This document shows positions 26,228 to 35,861 of a DNA stretch of 64,000 nt, piece by piece. The stretch's first letter is position 1, and every line of letters begins with the position of its first letter. The translations under genes and the position numbers were made by a program. The notes beneath the pieces are model-generated. The model saw only the letters and a list, made by a program, of their open reading frames with translations. It did not search any database and was not told the origin of the DNA. The stretch comes from Thermoclostridium stercorarium subsp. stercorarium DSM 8532 (lineage in GTDB: Bacteria > Bacillota > Clostridia > DSM-8532). The DNA is taken from assembly GCF_000331995.1 (NCBI RefSeq), contig NC_020134.1, forward strand, positions 2,578,627 through 2,642,626, written 5' to 3'.

Positions 26228-26671
26228 TCAGGTTATAAGATAATAAATAATTCCTGCTATTATTGAGGATATAATTCCGTAAACAAGAACAGGACCTGCT
26301 ATGAGGAACATTCTCGCCCCCACTCCCATCACGTATCCTTCCCTTTTATACTCCATGGCCGGAGATACAATGGAGTTTGCAAAACCTGTTACGGGAATTG
26401 CAGCCCCTGCACCGCCTATTCTTCCGATTTCGTCGTATACATTAAGACCGGTCAGAAATGCGCCCAAAAATATCATGAAAAGCGTGGTTAATGAACTGGC
26501 ATCGTTTTTCGGCATTCCGGTGTTTAACAGCGCTCTTAAAATTACCTGGCCTATTGTGCAGATTATTCCTCCCACCAGGAAAGCCATAACCGAGTTTTTA
26601 ACCTTTGGACTTTTTGGAGCCTGTTCCTGTGCCCATTTTTTGTACTCTTCCTTCGTCCTTTTCTGTTCCAT
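26228..26671 (-). CDS. spoVAC: Stage V sporulation protein AC
   Basis: Membrane protein of 147 residues with about four hydrophobic segments and a basic cytoplasmic start. It contains MAFLVGGIICTIGQ, RIGGAGAAIPVTGFANSI and MEYKREGYVMGVGARMF, all typical of SpoVAC, which acts as a mechanosensitive part of the dipicolinate channel. Genes spoVAA and spoVAB are absent, as in many clostridia. A 56-codon membrane protein gene lies 38 bases upstream in the same direction. Confidence 0.95.
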   Translation of the reverse strand: MEQKRTKEEYKKWAQEQAPKSPKVKNSVMAFLVGGIICTIGQVILRALLNTGMPKNDASSLTTLFMIFLGAFLTGLNVYDEIGRIGGAGAAIPVTGFANSIVSPAMEYKREGYVMGVGARMFLIAGPVLVYGIISSIIAGIIYYLIT

Positions 26672-26709
26672 AAGCCGTTCCTCCCCTGTAAATGCCTCAT
26701 TTTCGGAAA

Positions 26710-26880
26710 TTATTCCGTCAGACTGTAAGTTTCGTTAAAAACAAACACTCCCTTTTGCGGAATATGATCCTTTGCCCGTGTTGAGTAGAGGAAAAACGCA
26801 ATAGCTGCTGCAACCGCCAGAACAGACAGGATAACAGCTATCCACAGGTATTTTGTCCTGTTTAAAATTCTTCCCGTCAT
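26710..26880 (-). CDS. Small single-pass membrane protein at the head of the spoVA operon
   Basis: A 56-residue gene read directly from the minus strand: ATG at 26880, TAA at 26710-26712. GGGAGG lies 7 bases before the ATG. The protein has a basic start (MTGRILNRTKY), one strong membrane helix (about 12-31: LWIAVILSVLAVAAAIAFFL) and a short polar tail ending NETYSLTE. spoVAC starts 38 bases after its stop, so co-expression in the forespore is likely. I do not recognise the family. Confidence 0.7.
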   Translation of the reverse strand: MTGRILNRTKYLWIAVILSVLAVAAAIAFFLYSTRAKDHIPQKGVFVFNETYSLTE

Positions 26881-26982
26881 CGTCATTCCTCCCGGAATTT
26901 CATCAGAAAATCATGATTATTTTTTGATGCTTGCTGTTAAAATATTCGGAAAGCATAAAAAAGAACAAGGCAAAATAAAAAG

Positions 26983-27018
26983 GCAAAAAAAAAGATCCGG
27001 CCTGAAACCGGATCTTTT
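26983..27018 (-). terminator. Terminator of the ClpE-like gene
   Basis: AAAAGATCCGG (26990-27000) pairs perfectly with CCGGATCTTTT (27008-27018). On the minus strand the stem is followed by nine Ts, 19 bases past the stop at 27037. Confidence 0.85.
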
Positions 27019-27036
27019 AAGTTCATGGTAAAATTT

Positions 27037-29334
27037 TCAATTGTTTGCAGGTGTTAAATTCCGTATTTCAAAGGTGAATTTGTTCCCGTCATAGTCAACC
27101 GAAACAACAGAACCGTTTGAAATTTCGCCCTTTAAATACTTTTCGGCAAGCTCGTCTTCTATATACTGCTGAATCTTCTTCCTGAGCGGCCTTGCTCCGT
27201 ATTTCGGGCTGTAGCCCTTTTCCACCAGGGCGTCCTTTGCCTTCTGACTGACCACAATGTCTATACCTTTTTCCGCAGCGTTTCTCCGCACTTCTTCTAT
27301 CATCATGTTGACAATGGCATTGAGCTGCTCTTTCGTCAATTCCTCAAATACAATAATTTCATCCACCCTGTTCAGGAATTCGGGCCTGAAAGTGCTTTTT
27401 ACCGCATCCATAATCTGCTTTTCCATGTTAACGACGTTCTCATTATTATAACCTATGCTGTAGGCCCTGTTACTGGTTCCGGCATTAGACGTCATGATAA
27501 TGATTGTGTTTTCAAAGCTGACCGTTCTTCCCTGACTGTCGGTAAGCCTTCCGTCTTCCATAATCTGCAGCAGGATATTGAACACATCGGGATGGGCTTT
27601 TTCAATCTCGTCCAGCAGGATAACCGAATAAGGCTTTCTGCGTACTTTCTCGGTTAACTGCCCTCCCTGATCAAATCCTACGTATCCCGGAGGTGCGCCT
27701 ATCAATTTCGAAACTGTATGTTTTTCCATATATTCCGACATATCAAGACGTATCATTGCATCCTCGCTGCCAAACAGTTCCTCGGCGACAGCACGGGCAA
27801 GCTCAGTTTTTCCGACACCGGTGGGCCCGACGAAAATGAACGAACTGGGCTTACGCTTCCTTCTGAAATCAGATCTGTTCCTTCTTATGGCTTTAGCCAC
27901 ACTTTCAACAGCCCTGTTCTGTCCTACAACCCTTCTGTGAAGGCGTTCCTCCAGCGAGATCAGTTTCTGGGCTTCGGCTTCCGTTATTCTGCTTACCGGT
28001 ATCTTTGTCCATGACTCAATAACATAAGCAACATCGTCCTTTGTGACATCCATCGTCCCGTATTTCGCGGTAAGTTCATTGATTTTTTCCTGCAGCCTGC
28101 ATTCCTCCACTTTATAGTCGGCCGCTTTCTTGTAATCATCATGCAGCGCCGCCTGTTCCTTGGCTTCCTGGACTCTCTGCAGCTCCTGCTTTAAAGCCTC
28201 CAGTTCCACAAGTCCCTGATTCATCAGATTTACCCTTGAGCCTGCCTCGTCAATCACGTCAATCGCCTTGTCGGGCAGAAATCTGTCATGGATATATCTG
28301 TCCGACAGCATTACCGCGTATTCAATAACATCATCGGGTATTCTGACATGGTGGTATTCCTCATAGTATCCCTTAATACCCTTAAGAATTTCTATTGTCT
28401 CCGCAACGGTAGGCTCATCTACCATAACGGGCTGGAACCGTCTTTCCAGTGCCGCATCCTTTTCAATGTATTTTCTGTATTCATCCAGTGTGGTTGCACC
28501 TATTACCTGCACTTCCCCACGGGCAAGGGCGGGTTTCAGAATATTGGCCGCATTCATTGCTCCGCCTTCGGCATCTCCCGCACCTATTATATTGTGCAAT
28601 TCGTCTATTACAAGGATAATGTTTCCGTTTTCCTTTGCCTCCTTCAATATGGATTTCATCCTTGCCTCAAACTGGCCCCTGAACTGTGTTCCTGCCACAA
28701 CTGCGGCCAGATCCAGCAAATAAATCTCAGTGGAAAAGAACCTTGCCGGTACCTGCTTGTTAACAATCCGCACCGCCAGCCCCTCGGCAATCGCGGTTTT
28801 ACCTACACCGGGCTCACCGATAAGCACGGGATTGTTCTTGGTACGCCTGTTGAGAATCTGGATAACGCGATCTATCTCGCACTCGCGGCCGATAATCCTG
28901 TCAATTTCACCTTTTGCGGCCTTCTCGGTCAAATTTATCCCATACATGTCAAGATATTTACGTCTTCCTTTTTTGGTCTTAATCCTGACATTGTCGTAAC
29001 CTCCGTTTTTTTTGTCATCATCGGAAGCTCTGTCATCGGATACCATATTGCCAAATGGCCGCAGCAACTGGTTGCTTCTTCCCTCTTCATTATCGGAAAA
29101 AGCGTCTTCAAAGCCTTCCATATCCATATTCTCAAACAAACTCATCATCTGATTGCTTAAATTCTCAAAATCCTGTGGCGTCAACCCAGTCTGCTGGAGT
29201 ATATGATTTAGCGGGGCAATCCCCTGTTTTTGTGCGCACTGCATGCATAAACCTATCGGTTCCTGTTTTCCGTTAACTACCTTGGTTATAAAAATCACTG
29301 CAATATTTTTCTTGCATATTGAACACTTAATCAT
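27037..29334 (-). CDS. clpE: ClpE-like AAA+ unfoldase with N-terminal zinc finger
   Basis: Hexameric ATP-driven unfoldase that would feed substrates to ClpP. The protein has 765 residues. It starts with a four-cysteine zinc finger (CSIC and CMQC, about 4-35) instead of the double Clp_N repeat, then a disordered acidic linker (to about 115), AAA-1 with Walker A GEPGVGKT (173-180), a UVR-like coiled middle region and AAA-2 with GPTGVGKT. This layout is that of ClpE rather than ClpC. The start is ATG at 29334, with GGAGATG 6 bases upstream. No clear CtsR operator was found. Confidence 0.85.
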   Translation of the reverse strand: MIKCSICKKNIAVIFITKVVNGKQEPIGLCMQCAQKQGIAPLNHILQQTGLTPQDFENLSNQMMSLFENMDMEGFEDAFSDNEEGRSNQLLRPFGNMVSDDRASDDDKKNGGYDNVRIKTKKGRRKYLDMYGINLTEKAAKGEIDRIIGRECEIDRVIQILNRRTKNNPVLIGEPGVGKTAIAEGLAVRIVNKQVPARFFSTEIYLLDLAAVVAGTQFRGQFEARMKSILKEAKENGNIILVIDELHNIIGAGDAEGGAMNAANILKPALARGEVQVIGATTLDEYRKYIEKDAALERRFQPVMVDEPTVAETIEILKGIKGYYEEYHHVRIPDDVIEYAVMLSDRYIHDRFLPDKAIDVIDEAGSRVNLMNQGLVELEALKQELQRVQEAKEQAALHDDYKKAADYKVEECRLQEKINELTAKYGTMDVTKDDVAYVIESWTKIPVSRITEAEAQKLISLEERLHRRVVGQNRAVESVAKAIRRNRSDFRRKRKPSSFIFVGPTGVGKTELARAVAEELFGSEDAMIRLDMSEYMEKHTVSKLIGAPPGYVGFDQGGQLTEKVRRKPYSVILLDEIEKAHPDVFNILLQIMEDGRLTDSQGRTVSFENTIIIMTSNAGTSNRAYSIGYNNENVVNMEKQIMDAVKSTFRPEFLNRVDEIIVFEELTKEQLNAIVNMMIEEVRRNAAEKGIDIVVSQKAKDALVEKGYSPKYGARPLRKKIQQYIEDELAEKYLKGEISNGSVVSVDYDGNKFTFEIRNLTPANN

Positions 29335-29526
29335 ATATATCATCTCCATTCATGTTTGGATGTTTTCCGATCCAGAACCTTGGTGCCACATATCCCGTTA
29401 AATTCCCGTCTATATTAAAAAACCTTATTTTCATTCCCGCAATTAAATTTTACCACATTATTGCTTCTTTGACCAGAAAAAAGTTTGTCCTTCCCTAACC
29501 TTTATGGCATAAAATGGAAAAACCCT

Positions 29527-29958
29527 TCAAATCAACCGTTTTGTCACCCGTATACAGTTGCCTCTCTGATTAAAGGTTATATCATCGCATAAACTCTTCA
29601 CTATCTGAAGTCCCCTGCCGCATTCAGGCAAATCCAGAATATCGCACTCGGTCTGGTTGTTTTTCATATCCAGCACCTTCCTCACATCAAACCCCTGTCC
29701 CTGATCCTTTATAGTAATATTCAGGACATCACTTTCGCGTATACACACATCCATATAAACCTTCTTATTGCAGTCCAGAAGGTTGCCGTGCTCTATAGCA
29801 TTCTGAAGCAGCTCGTTTAATATTATCTTGATGTCGAAGCACTGATCGCTGTCTATTCCCAACGAGTTTTCCAAATAGGAAATAATATTCCTCACTGTTT
29901 CACATACGGCATTCACATCATTCAAAATAAACCCTCTGTAGATTTTCCTTACTTTCAT
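29527..29958 (-). CDS. HATPase-domain anti-sigma/serine kinase-like protein
   Basis: GHKL-type ATPase of 143 residues with the RsbW/SpoIIAB fold: an N-box region ILNELLQNAIEHGNL and a G1 box DQGQGFD, followed by GRGLQIVKSLCDDI. Such proteins bind a sigma factor or phosphorylate a STAS partner. It is the last gene after a complete rsbV-rsbW-sigma set, so the operon holds two kinase-like proteins. The ATG at 29958 has GGAG 8 bases upstream. It may sense a different input or control another regulator. Confidence 0.8.
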   Translation of the reverse strand: MKVRKIYRGFILNDVNAVCETVRNIISYLENSLGIDSDQCFDIKIILNELLQNAIEHGNLLDCNKKVYMDVCIRESDVLNITIKDQGQGFDVRKVLDMKNNQTECDILDLPECGRGLQIVKSLCDDITFNQRGNCIRVTKRLI

Positions 29959-30033
29959 CCGATCAGCTCCAACAGTCTCACCTGCGTAAAATGAAACCAC
30001 AAAAATCCTGCTTATTATATACCACCATTTCGG

Positions 30034-30786
30034 TTATTTTTTCAGAATTCTTCTGAATTTCTCCAAAGTTTTTCGTTCCAGCCTTGAAATATACATCTGA
30101 GATACGTTAAAATTTTCGGCAATTTCCTTTTGGGTCTTGTTTTCAAAGTATCTTAGCCTGATAAATTTCTTTTCGGTCTCATTGAAATGTTTCAGCGATT
30201 TTTCAAGGAAATCCCTGTTGTTAATTTTTTCAAATGTCTCGTCATCCTCGCCTATGGCCTCATGAAGCTCCACATCGTCATCATCATAAATCGTCTGATC
30301 AAAGGACTGAATTTTATATACATTCCATGATTCAATTATTTCCAGAATTGTCTCTTCGCTGAGGTTCAGATATTCCGCAATCTCGTCCACCCTCGGCGCC
30401 CTTCCGTTTTTCTGCATAAGCAGTTCCCTGGTCTGGTTAACTTTCTGGTATATCTCATATATTCTTCTCGGTACCCTTATTACCGAAGCCTTGTCACGGA
30501 AATAACGCTTAATTTCGCCTATAATTGTAGGCGTTGCAAAGCTTACGAACTTAACATTGGCATTCACGTCAAAACGTTCAACGGCATTAATAAGCGCCAT
30601 GCAGGCAACCTGATACAAATCATCGTATTCCACACCCCGGTTGATAAATTTTTTCGCAAGAATTTCAGCAAGATACAGATACCGGGAAACAATCTCATTA
30701 CGTATGTTTACGTCCTTGGTTTTTCTATACTGCTCAAACAACTCCTTATCCGAAACTTCGTGCCGGTTTTCCTTATTTTTATCCAT
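30034..30786 (-). CDS. SigB/SigF/SigG-family RNA polymerase sigma factor
   Basis: Alternative sigma-70 factor of 250 residues, with region 2 (YDDLYQVACMALINAVERFD and FVSFATPTIIGEIKRYFRD), region 3 (EIAEYLNLSEETILEIIES) and region 4 (TQKEIAENFNVSQMYISRLE). Length and order match SigB-type general stress or sporulation factors. The ATG at 30786 overlaps the end of the anti-sigma gene (stop at 30779-30781), indicating coupled translation. Linked rsbV/rsbW genes suggest partner-switch control. Whether it is a stress or a forespore factor is not settled; spoIIAB-sigF also has this order. Confidence 0.88.
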   Translation of the reverse strand: MDKNKENRHEVSDKELFEQYRKTKDVNIRNEIVSRYLYLAEILAKKFINRGVEYDDLYQVACMALINAVERFDVNANVKFVSFATPTIIGEIKRYFRDKASVIRVPRRIYEIYQKVNQTRELLMQKNGRAPRVDEIAEYLNLSEETILEIIESWNVYKIQSFDQTIYDDDDVELHEAIGEDDETFEKINNRDFLEKSLKHFNETEKKFIRLRYFENKTQKEIAENFNVSQMYISRLERKTLEKFRRILKK

Positions 30787-31177
30787 TAACGGAATCCCCC
30801 AAATTTTTCCCAATAGTGATTATACAGTTATCGCTGCATGTAATGCTGAATTCATCGGTAAGTGATGATATAATTGCTTTTGCAAACTCTCCCGAATCCC
30901 CTTCAAACAGGCATTGGGCCAAGCAATGCGGCACTTTAAAGACAGCCTGAAATCCGTCTTTGTACAGTTTAAATTTTATGTCGTAATACTGGTTAGGATC
31001 ACAGTCCGACGAAACAATCCTCGAACAAATCTCCGAAACTACGACCTTTATGTCCTCAACGGTATCAATGTCAAATCCGATTTTTGACACAAGACCTGAT
31101 ACAGTAAGTCTTACAAAACTCAGATATTCGGCTTTTTTGGGGAGATTTATCGTAATTTCATCAAAGTTCCCGCTCAT
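30779..31177 (-). CDS. RsbW-like anti-sigma factor
   Basis: HATPase-fold protein of 132 residues. It starts ITINLPKKAEYLSFVRLTVSGLVSKIGFD and contains VEDIKVVVSEICSRIV in the N-box position. The G boxes are poorly conserved compared with SpoIIAB, so ATP binding is uncertain. It lies between the STAS antagonist and the sigma factor, overlapping both by a few bases, so it is the expected inhibitor of that sigma factor. The weak G boxes are the main oddity. Confidence 0.8.
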   Translation of the reverse strand: MSGNFDEITINLPKKAEYLSFVRLTVSGLVSKIGFDIDTVEDIKVVVSEICSRIVSSDCDPNQYYDIKFKLYKDGFQAVFKVPHCLAQCLFEGDSGEFAKAIISSLTDEFSITCSDNCIITIGKNLGDSVNG

Positions 31178-31494
31178 ACGGCTTCCTCCAGGATAAATAC
31201 TTTGTCAAGACCGGTTATTTTGAAGAGTTTCTTTATATTGTCCCGCAGATGATATATATAAACATTATTCTGATGATTTTTAACCCTCTTCAGAGCGCCA
31301 ACCAGTATACCCAGTCCGGTACTGTCTATGTAAGACAGTCCGTCGCAAACAAGCTCAATGTCTTTTGTCCCGTCTCCGATTAAATCGTATAATCTGGTTT
31401 TAAACTCAGGTGCCGTTGCTATGTCGATTTCTCCGCTCAGAATAATCCTAACCTTTCCATTGTCGTTATGGTTGTCCACCTTCATCTCGAACAT
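31174..31494 (-). CDS. STAS-domain anti-sigma factor antagonist (RsbV/SpoIIAA-like)
   Basis: Single STAS domain of 106 residues. GEIDIATAPEFKTRL and YIDSTGLGILVGALKRV are diagnostic, and Ser58 in DSTG is the expected phosphorylation site. When unphosphorylated it should bind the kinase/anti-sigma partner encoded next, freeing the sigma factor. AAGGAGG lies 7 bases before the ATG. Its stop overlaps the start of the anti-sigma gene. It lies 30 bases after a membrane J-domain-like protein gene. Confidence 0.9.
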   Translation of the reverse strand: MFEMKVDNHNDNGKVRIILSGEIDIATAPEFKTRLYDLIGDGTKDIELVCDGLSYIDSTGLGILVGALKRVKNHQNNVYIYHLRDNIKKLFKITGLDKVFILEEAV

Positions 31495-31524
31495 CGCCGA
31501 GCCTCCTTTCCTAAACGCTTATCT

Positions 31525-32400
31525 TCAGTTCCCCAGGCTTCTGATGAATTCCAAAGCGCTGTCCATCCTTTGGGTATTACGTGCTATGGCTACTATTGCA
31601 CTTTCTGCATGGATATTGTTGTTTTTAATGAATTCACTGCCGGTAATATCAATACCGTAAATCTGCTCCGGCCCTTTTATGACATTGCCGTCTTCGGTCT
31701 CATCGATTATTTCGCTGCCTCGTATATAACTCTCCTCCGGGAACCCCAGTTCGTCAGCCAATTCATCCAGTGAAAGGAATATCCCCTGGGAAGCGTTTAT
31801 ATCAAAGTTTTCCCTGTCCATTATAATAATGTCTATTTCCTTTGCGGCTATCATCGCAACAAATTTCATCTGCGAAGCATATACATACTGGGGATCGTCG
31901 GAAACGGTTGCTAAAAACTGGACCGACGGAGTTGTAATTCCCGGCACTCTCTCCTTTACATTTTCCTCAACAGCGGTCTGATCTGCAGCAAAGATATTTC
32001 CGTAGCAGACTATCGTAAAATCAGGATCCACCCGGTTGATGCAGCTTCGAATCGAAAAGAACAGAATAACGATTACCGCAAGGCCGACGAGCATATGTAT
32101 TTTATAATAGTGAAAGAAATTCTCCAGTTTTATCGGATCCACTCTGAGGATCCGGGCAAGTAAAGGAGGGTTTTCCCGCAGTCTCTTCTGCCGTTCTTCT
32201 TCTTCCTTATCCACATATGTTATTCCCATCAGAAGATTGTACGCATCGGTTATGTCGTTAAGGGTATAGCCCCTTTCATCCTTTTCCAAGGTTTTGAACT
32301 TTCTTGTCAGGATACTGTACCTTTTAGATACCTCATCCTTTGTCGCATCCGGGCTAAGTTCCAGAATCTCCAGCGCTTTTTCCCTTGTAAGCTGATTCAT
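31525..32400 (-). CDS. Degenerate J-domain-like membrane protein
   Basis: Protein of 291 residues in three parts: an N-terminal J-domain-like helical region (about 5-60: ALEILELSPDATKDEVSKRY), a membrane helix (102-117, LVGLAVIVILFFSI) and a 170-residue extracytoplasmic domain with a solute-binding-protein flavour (DFTIVCYGNIF, AAKEIDIIIMDRENFD). The HPD motif needed to stimulate Hsp70 is replaced by KTL, so it is not a classical DnaJ. It directly precedes the sigma operon, so a sensing role is possible but inferred only from position. AAGGAGGG supports ATG 32400. Confidence 0.7.
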   Translation of the reverse strand: MNQLTREKALEILELSPDATKDEVSKRYSILTRKFKTLEKDERGYTLNDITDAYNLLMGITYVDKEEEERQKRLRENPPLLARILRVDPIKLENFFHYYKIHMLVGLAVIVILFFSIRSCINRVDPDFTIVCYGNIFAADQTAVEENVKERVPGITTPSVQFLATVSDDPQYVYASQMKFVAMIAAKEIDIIIMDRENFDINASQGIFLSLDELADELGFPEESYIRGSEIIDETEDGNVIKGPEQIYGIDITGSEFIKNNNIHAESAIVAIARNTQRMDSALEFIRSLGN

Positions 32401-32428
32401 AGAAGAACCCTCCTTCAAAACCGCACCG

Positions 32429-33931
<1,503 letters not shown>

Positions 33932-34009
33932 TTATAGTCCTCCTGAAACCAGATTACTTGTATTGCGCTTAAGAAGGAGAAAATCTCCAAAAATACAAAA
34001 ACATACACA

Positions 34010-34041
34010 AAAACAGCTTACACGTTAATGTAAACTGTTTT
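34010..34041 (-). terminator. Hairpin between greA and lysS
   Basis: AAAACAG-TTACA type arms at 34010-34022 and 34029-34041 with one mismatch. On the minus strand they are followed by TTTTTG. It may attenuate or end the greA transcript before lysS. Confidence 0.6.
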
Positions 34042-34093
34042 GTTATAAACAATATTATAACCCATGCACACCGTATTAACAATACCGACCTTA

Positions 34094-34570
34094 CTACTTA
34101 TAGATTTCAAGCACCTTAAGCCTTACAACTCCGTCGGGAACTTGAACGGTTACAATGTCGCCCGGTTTTTTGCCCATAAGAGCACGCCCAACAGGTGAAT
34201 CATTTGAAATCTTCTGTTCCAGCGGATCAGCCTCAGTTGAACCCACTATATAATAATCCATCTCTTCATCCAAATCCATGTCGTATACTTTCACTCTGGT
34301 TCCCAGTCTGACCGAGTTGGTATCCACCTCATCCTCATCTATTACAACGGCATTCTTAAGCATATTTTCCAGCTGCGCAATGCGCATTTCATTTTTTGCC
34401 TGTTCACTTTTGGCTTCATCATATTCTGAATTTTCGGAAATATCTCCAAAAGCAAGAGCCTGCTTTATTCTTTCGGCAATTTCCTTTCTTTTTTCACCTT
34501 TCAGACGTTCAAGTTCTTCTTCCAGTTTTTTAAGTCCCTCATATGTTAAATAAATTTCCTTGCCACTCAT
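34094..34570 (-). CDS. greA: Transcription elongation factor GreA
   Basis: Enters the secondary channel of RNA polymerase and triggers cleavage of backtracked RNA. The protein has the standard 158 residues: an N-terminal coiled coil (about 8-75) with [17 protein letters not shown] at its tip carrying the acidic D/E pair, then the C-terminal FKBP-like domain ending [19 protein letters not shown] and LKVLEIYK. Upstream lies a 254-base gene-free spacer likely to hold its promoter; I could not single one out. Confidence 0.96.
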   Translation of the reverse strand: MSGKEIYLTYEGLKKLEEELERLKGEKRKEIAERIKQALAFGDISENSEYDEAKSEQAKNEMRIAQLENMLKNAVVIDEDEVDTNSVRLGTRVKVYDMDLDEEMDYYIVGSTEADPLEQKISNDSPVGRALMGKKPGDIVTVQVPDGVVRLKVLEIYK

Positions 34571-34824
34571 AAATGATGCTCCTTTTCAGTTTTCTCCTTC
34601 TAATCCCCCATTAAAGATTTTCAATAAAGAGTTATATTAATTTATCCCGTAACAATACTTTTATTCCTGGTGCATAAATGCTTTTATTCTGACGGGAGAT
34701 TCAGAGGTAATTTCAAATTGTCCTTATTTATAAAATACGTTTATCGGCATTTTCTGTTCAAAAGTTTATAATGGGAGAAATACTTCCCCCATTACATTGC
34801 TAACATTATAAAGCAGACACTCGG

Positions 34825-35727
34825 TTATGTCAAGAACGCATATTTCTGTATTTCATCCGGGAAAATGGAAATCTTTACACCTAATAATTCCTCAGCTTCT
34901 GATATTGTGATTTCTTTCCTGTTTATTACCATAAACATTAAAAATTCAGCCAGTATCTGAGGATTAAACTTTTGGACCACCGCGGCTCCTATCCTTTTCA
35001 GCAATTTCCGCTGCAGGGAATACCCTATCCGGTAGCGCTTATCCAGCCCGCAGCCGGTTATTTTTTTTGAAGAAAGAGCTACCTTTATTCCGTCAAAAGG
35101 ATAATCAACCTCCTTTTCCTCATATGAAATCCAAACATCACTTCTTGAAAGTACTCCGAAATCTTCGGTGATACAGACAGGCACACCTGTCTCTGCCATA
35201 AATTCATCCCATATTCCATCCATTTCATTATAAGAAGCCGTTACATTGACCATTTTGAAATTTCCGAGGACGTTCAAAAGCTTAGGGTTAATGAACCCTT
35301 TCTCAATTCCTGACAGGGTAATGGTCATATTCCGCATTTCAAGCCCCTTTAACGGTTCCATCGAAAAAAGCAGGTGCACATTCCGCCGTATGCTTTCATC
35401 AAGATATCCGTTCGGTTTCATTGTCCATTCCCGGTTTAAATATTCCTTTAACGGCTGTTCAAGCAAATAATGCTCAATATTATTGTTTTTCACAACCGCC
35501 GCCCATTTTTTAAGCGTCCGTTTCCTTCCCCTCCTGTTTTTGAGAAAAAACATTTCCGGCAGAGGCATTGTAATAATATATAAAAGCAAATTTTCGTCAA
35601 TTTCCCTGAAACTTACATGAATCCTGGCAGGAAGAAAAGCCGTAATCATATCTTTAATTTTACTAAACGGCGAAAAACCCTTTTCAGTTTCTTCCTTCTC
35701 AGATGCAACAACCAGTGCATACGCCAT
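34825..35727 (-). CDS. Conserved-looking hypothetical protein, 300 residues
   Basis: Soluble protein I do not recognise. No signal peptide and no clear membrane helix, although the first third is rich in hydrophobic and basic residues (MPEMFFLKNRRGRKRTLKKW). The middle has an alternating strand-helix pattern (MVNVTASYNEMDGIWDEFMAETGVPVCI followed by EDFGVLSRSDVWISYE) that could be a Rossmann-like fold. The C-terminal tail is basic then acidic (LLKRIGAAVV and TISEAEELLGVKI). It sits between uvrC and greA with about 135 and 250 bases on either side, apparently as a lone gene. Confidence 0.7.
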   Translation of the reverse strand: MAYALVVASEKEETEKGFSPFSKIKDMITAFLPARIHVSFREIDENLLLYIITMPLPEMFFLKNRRGRKRTLKKWAAVVKNNNIEHYLLEQPLKEYLNREWTMKPNGYLDESIRRNVHLLFSMEPLKGLEMRNMTITLSGIEKGFINPKLLNVLGNFKMVNVTASYNEMDGIWDEFMAETGVPVCITEDFGVLSRSDVWISYEEKEVDYPFDGIKVALSSKKITGCGLDKRYRIGYSLQRKLLKRIGAAVVQKFNPQILAEFLMFMVINRKEITISEAEELLGVKISIFPDEIQKYAFLT

Positions 35728-35796
35728 AACAGACCCCGGCGCCCGAACATATGCTCCATGTATTTTATTATTATGGCTTATACCACAGGAATATTA

Positions 35797-35836
35797 CAAA
35801 TAAAAAGGCTTCCGGAAAAATCAAACTCCGAAAGCC
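35797..35836 (-). terminator. Terminator of uvrC
   Basis: GGCTTCCGG (35807-35815) pairs with CCGAAAGCC (35828-35836), one mismatch. On the minus strand TTTTTATTTG follows. It lies 26 bases after the uvrC stop. Confidence 0.75.
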
Positions 35837-35861
35837 GTCAGGAAACCAAGCCCAAAAAGCA

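Noticed and set aside
29468-29491. Possible CtsR operator before the ClpE-like gene
   Set aside because: Heptads GGACAAA and GGTCAAA are 9 bases apart instead of the 3 expected for CtsR, and one has a mismatch.
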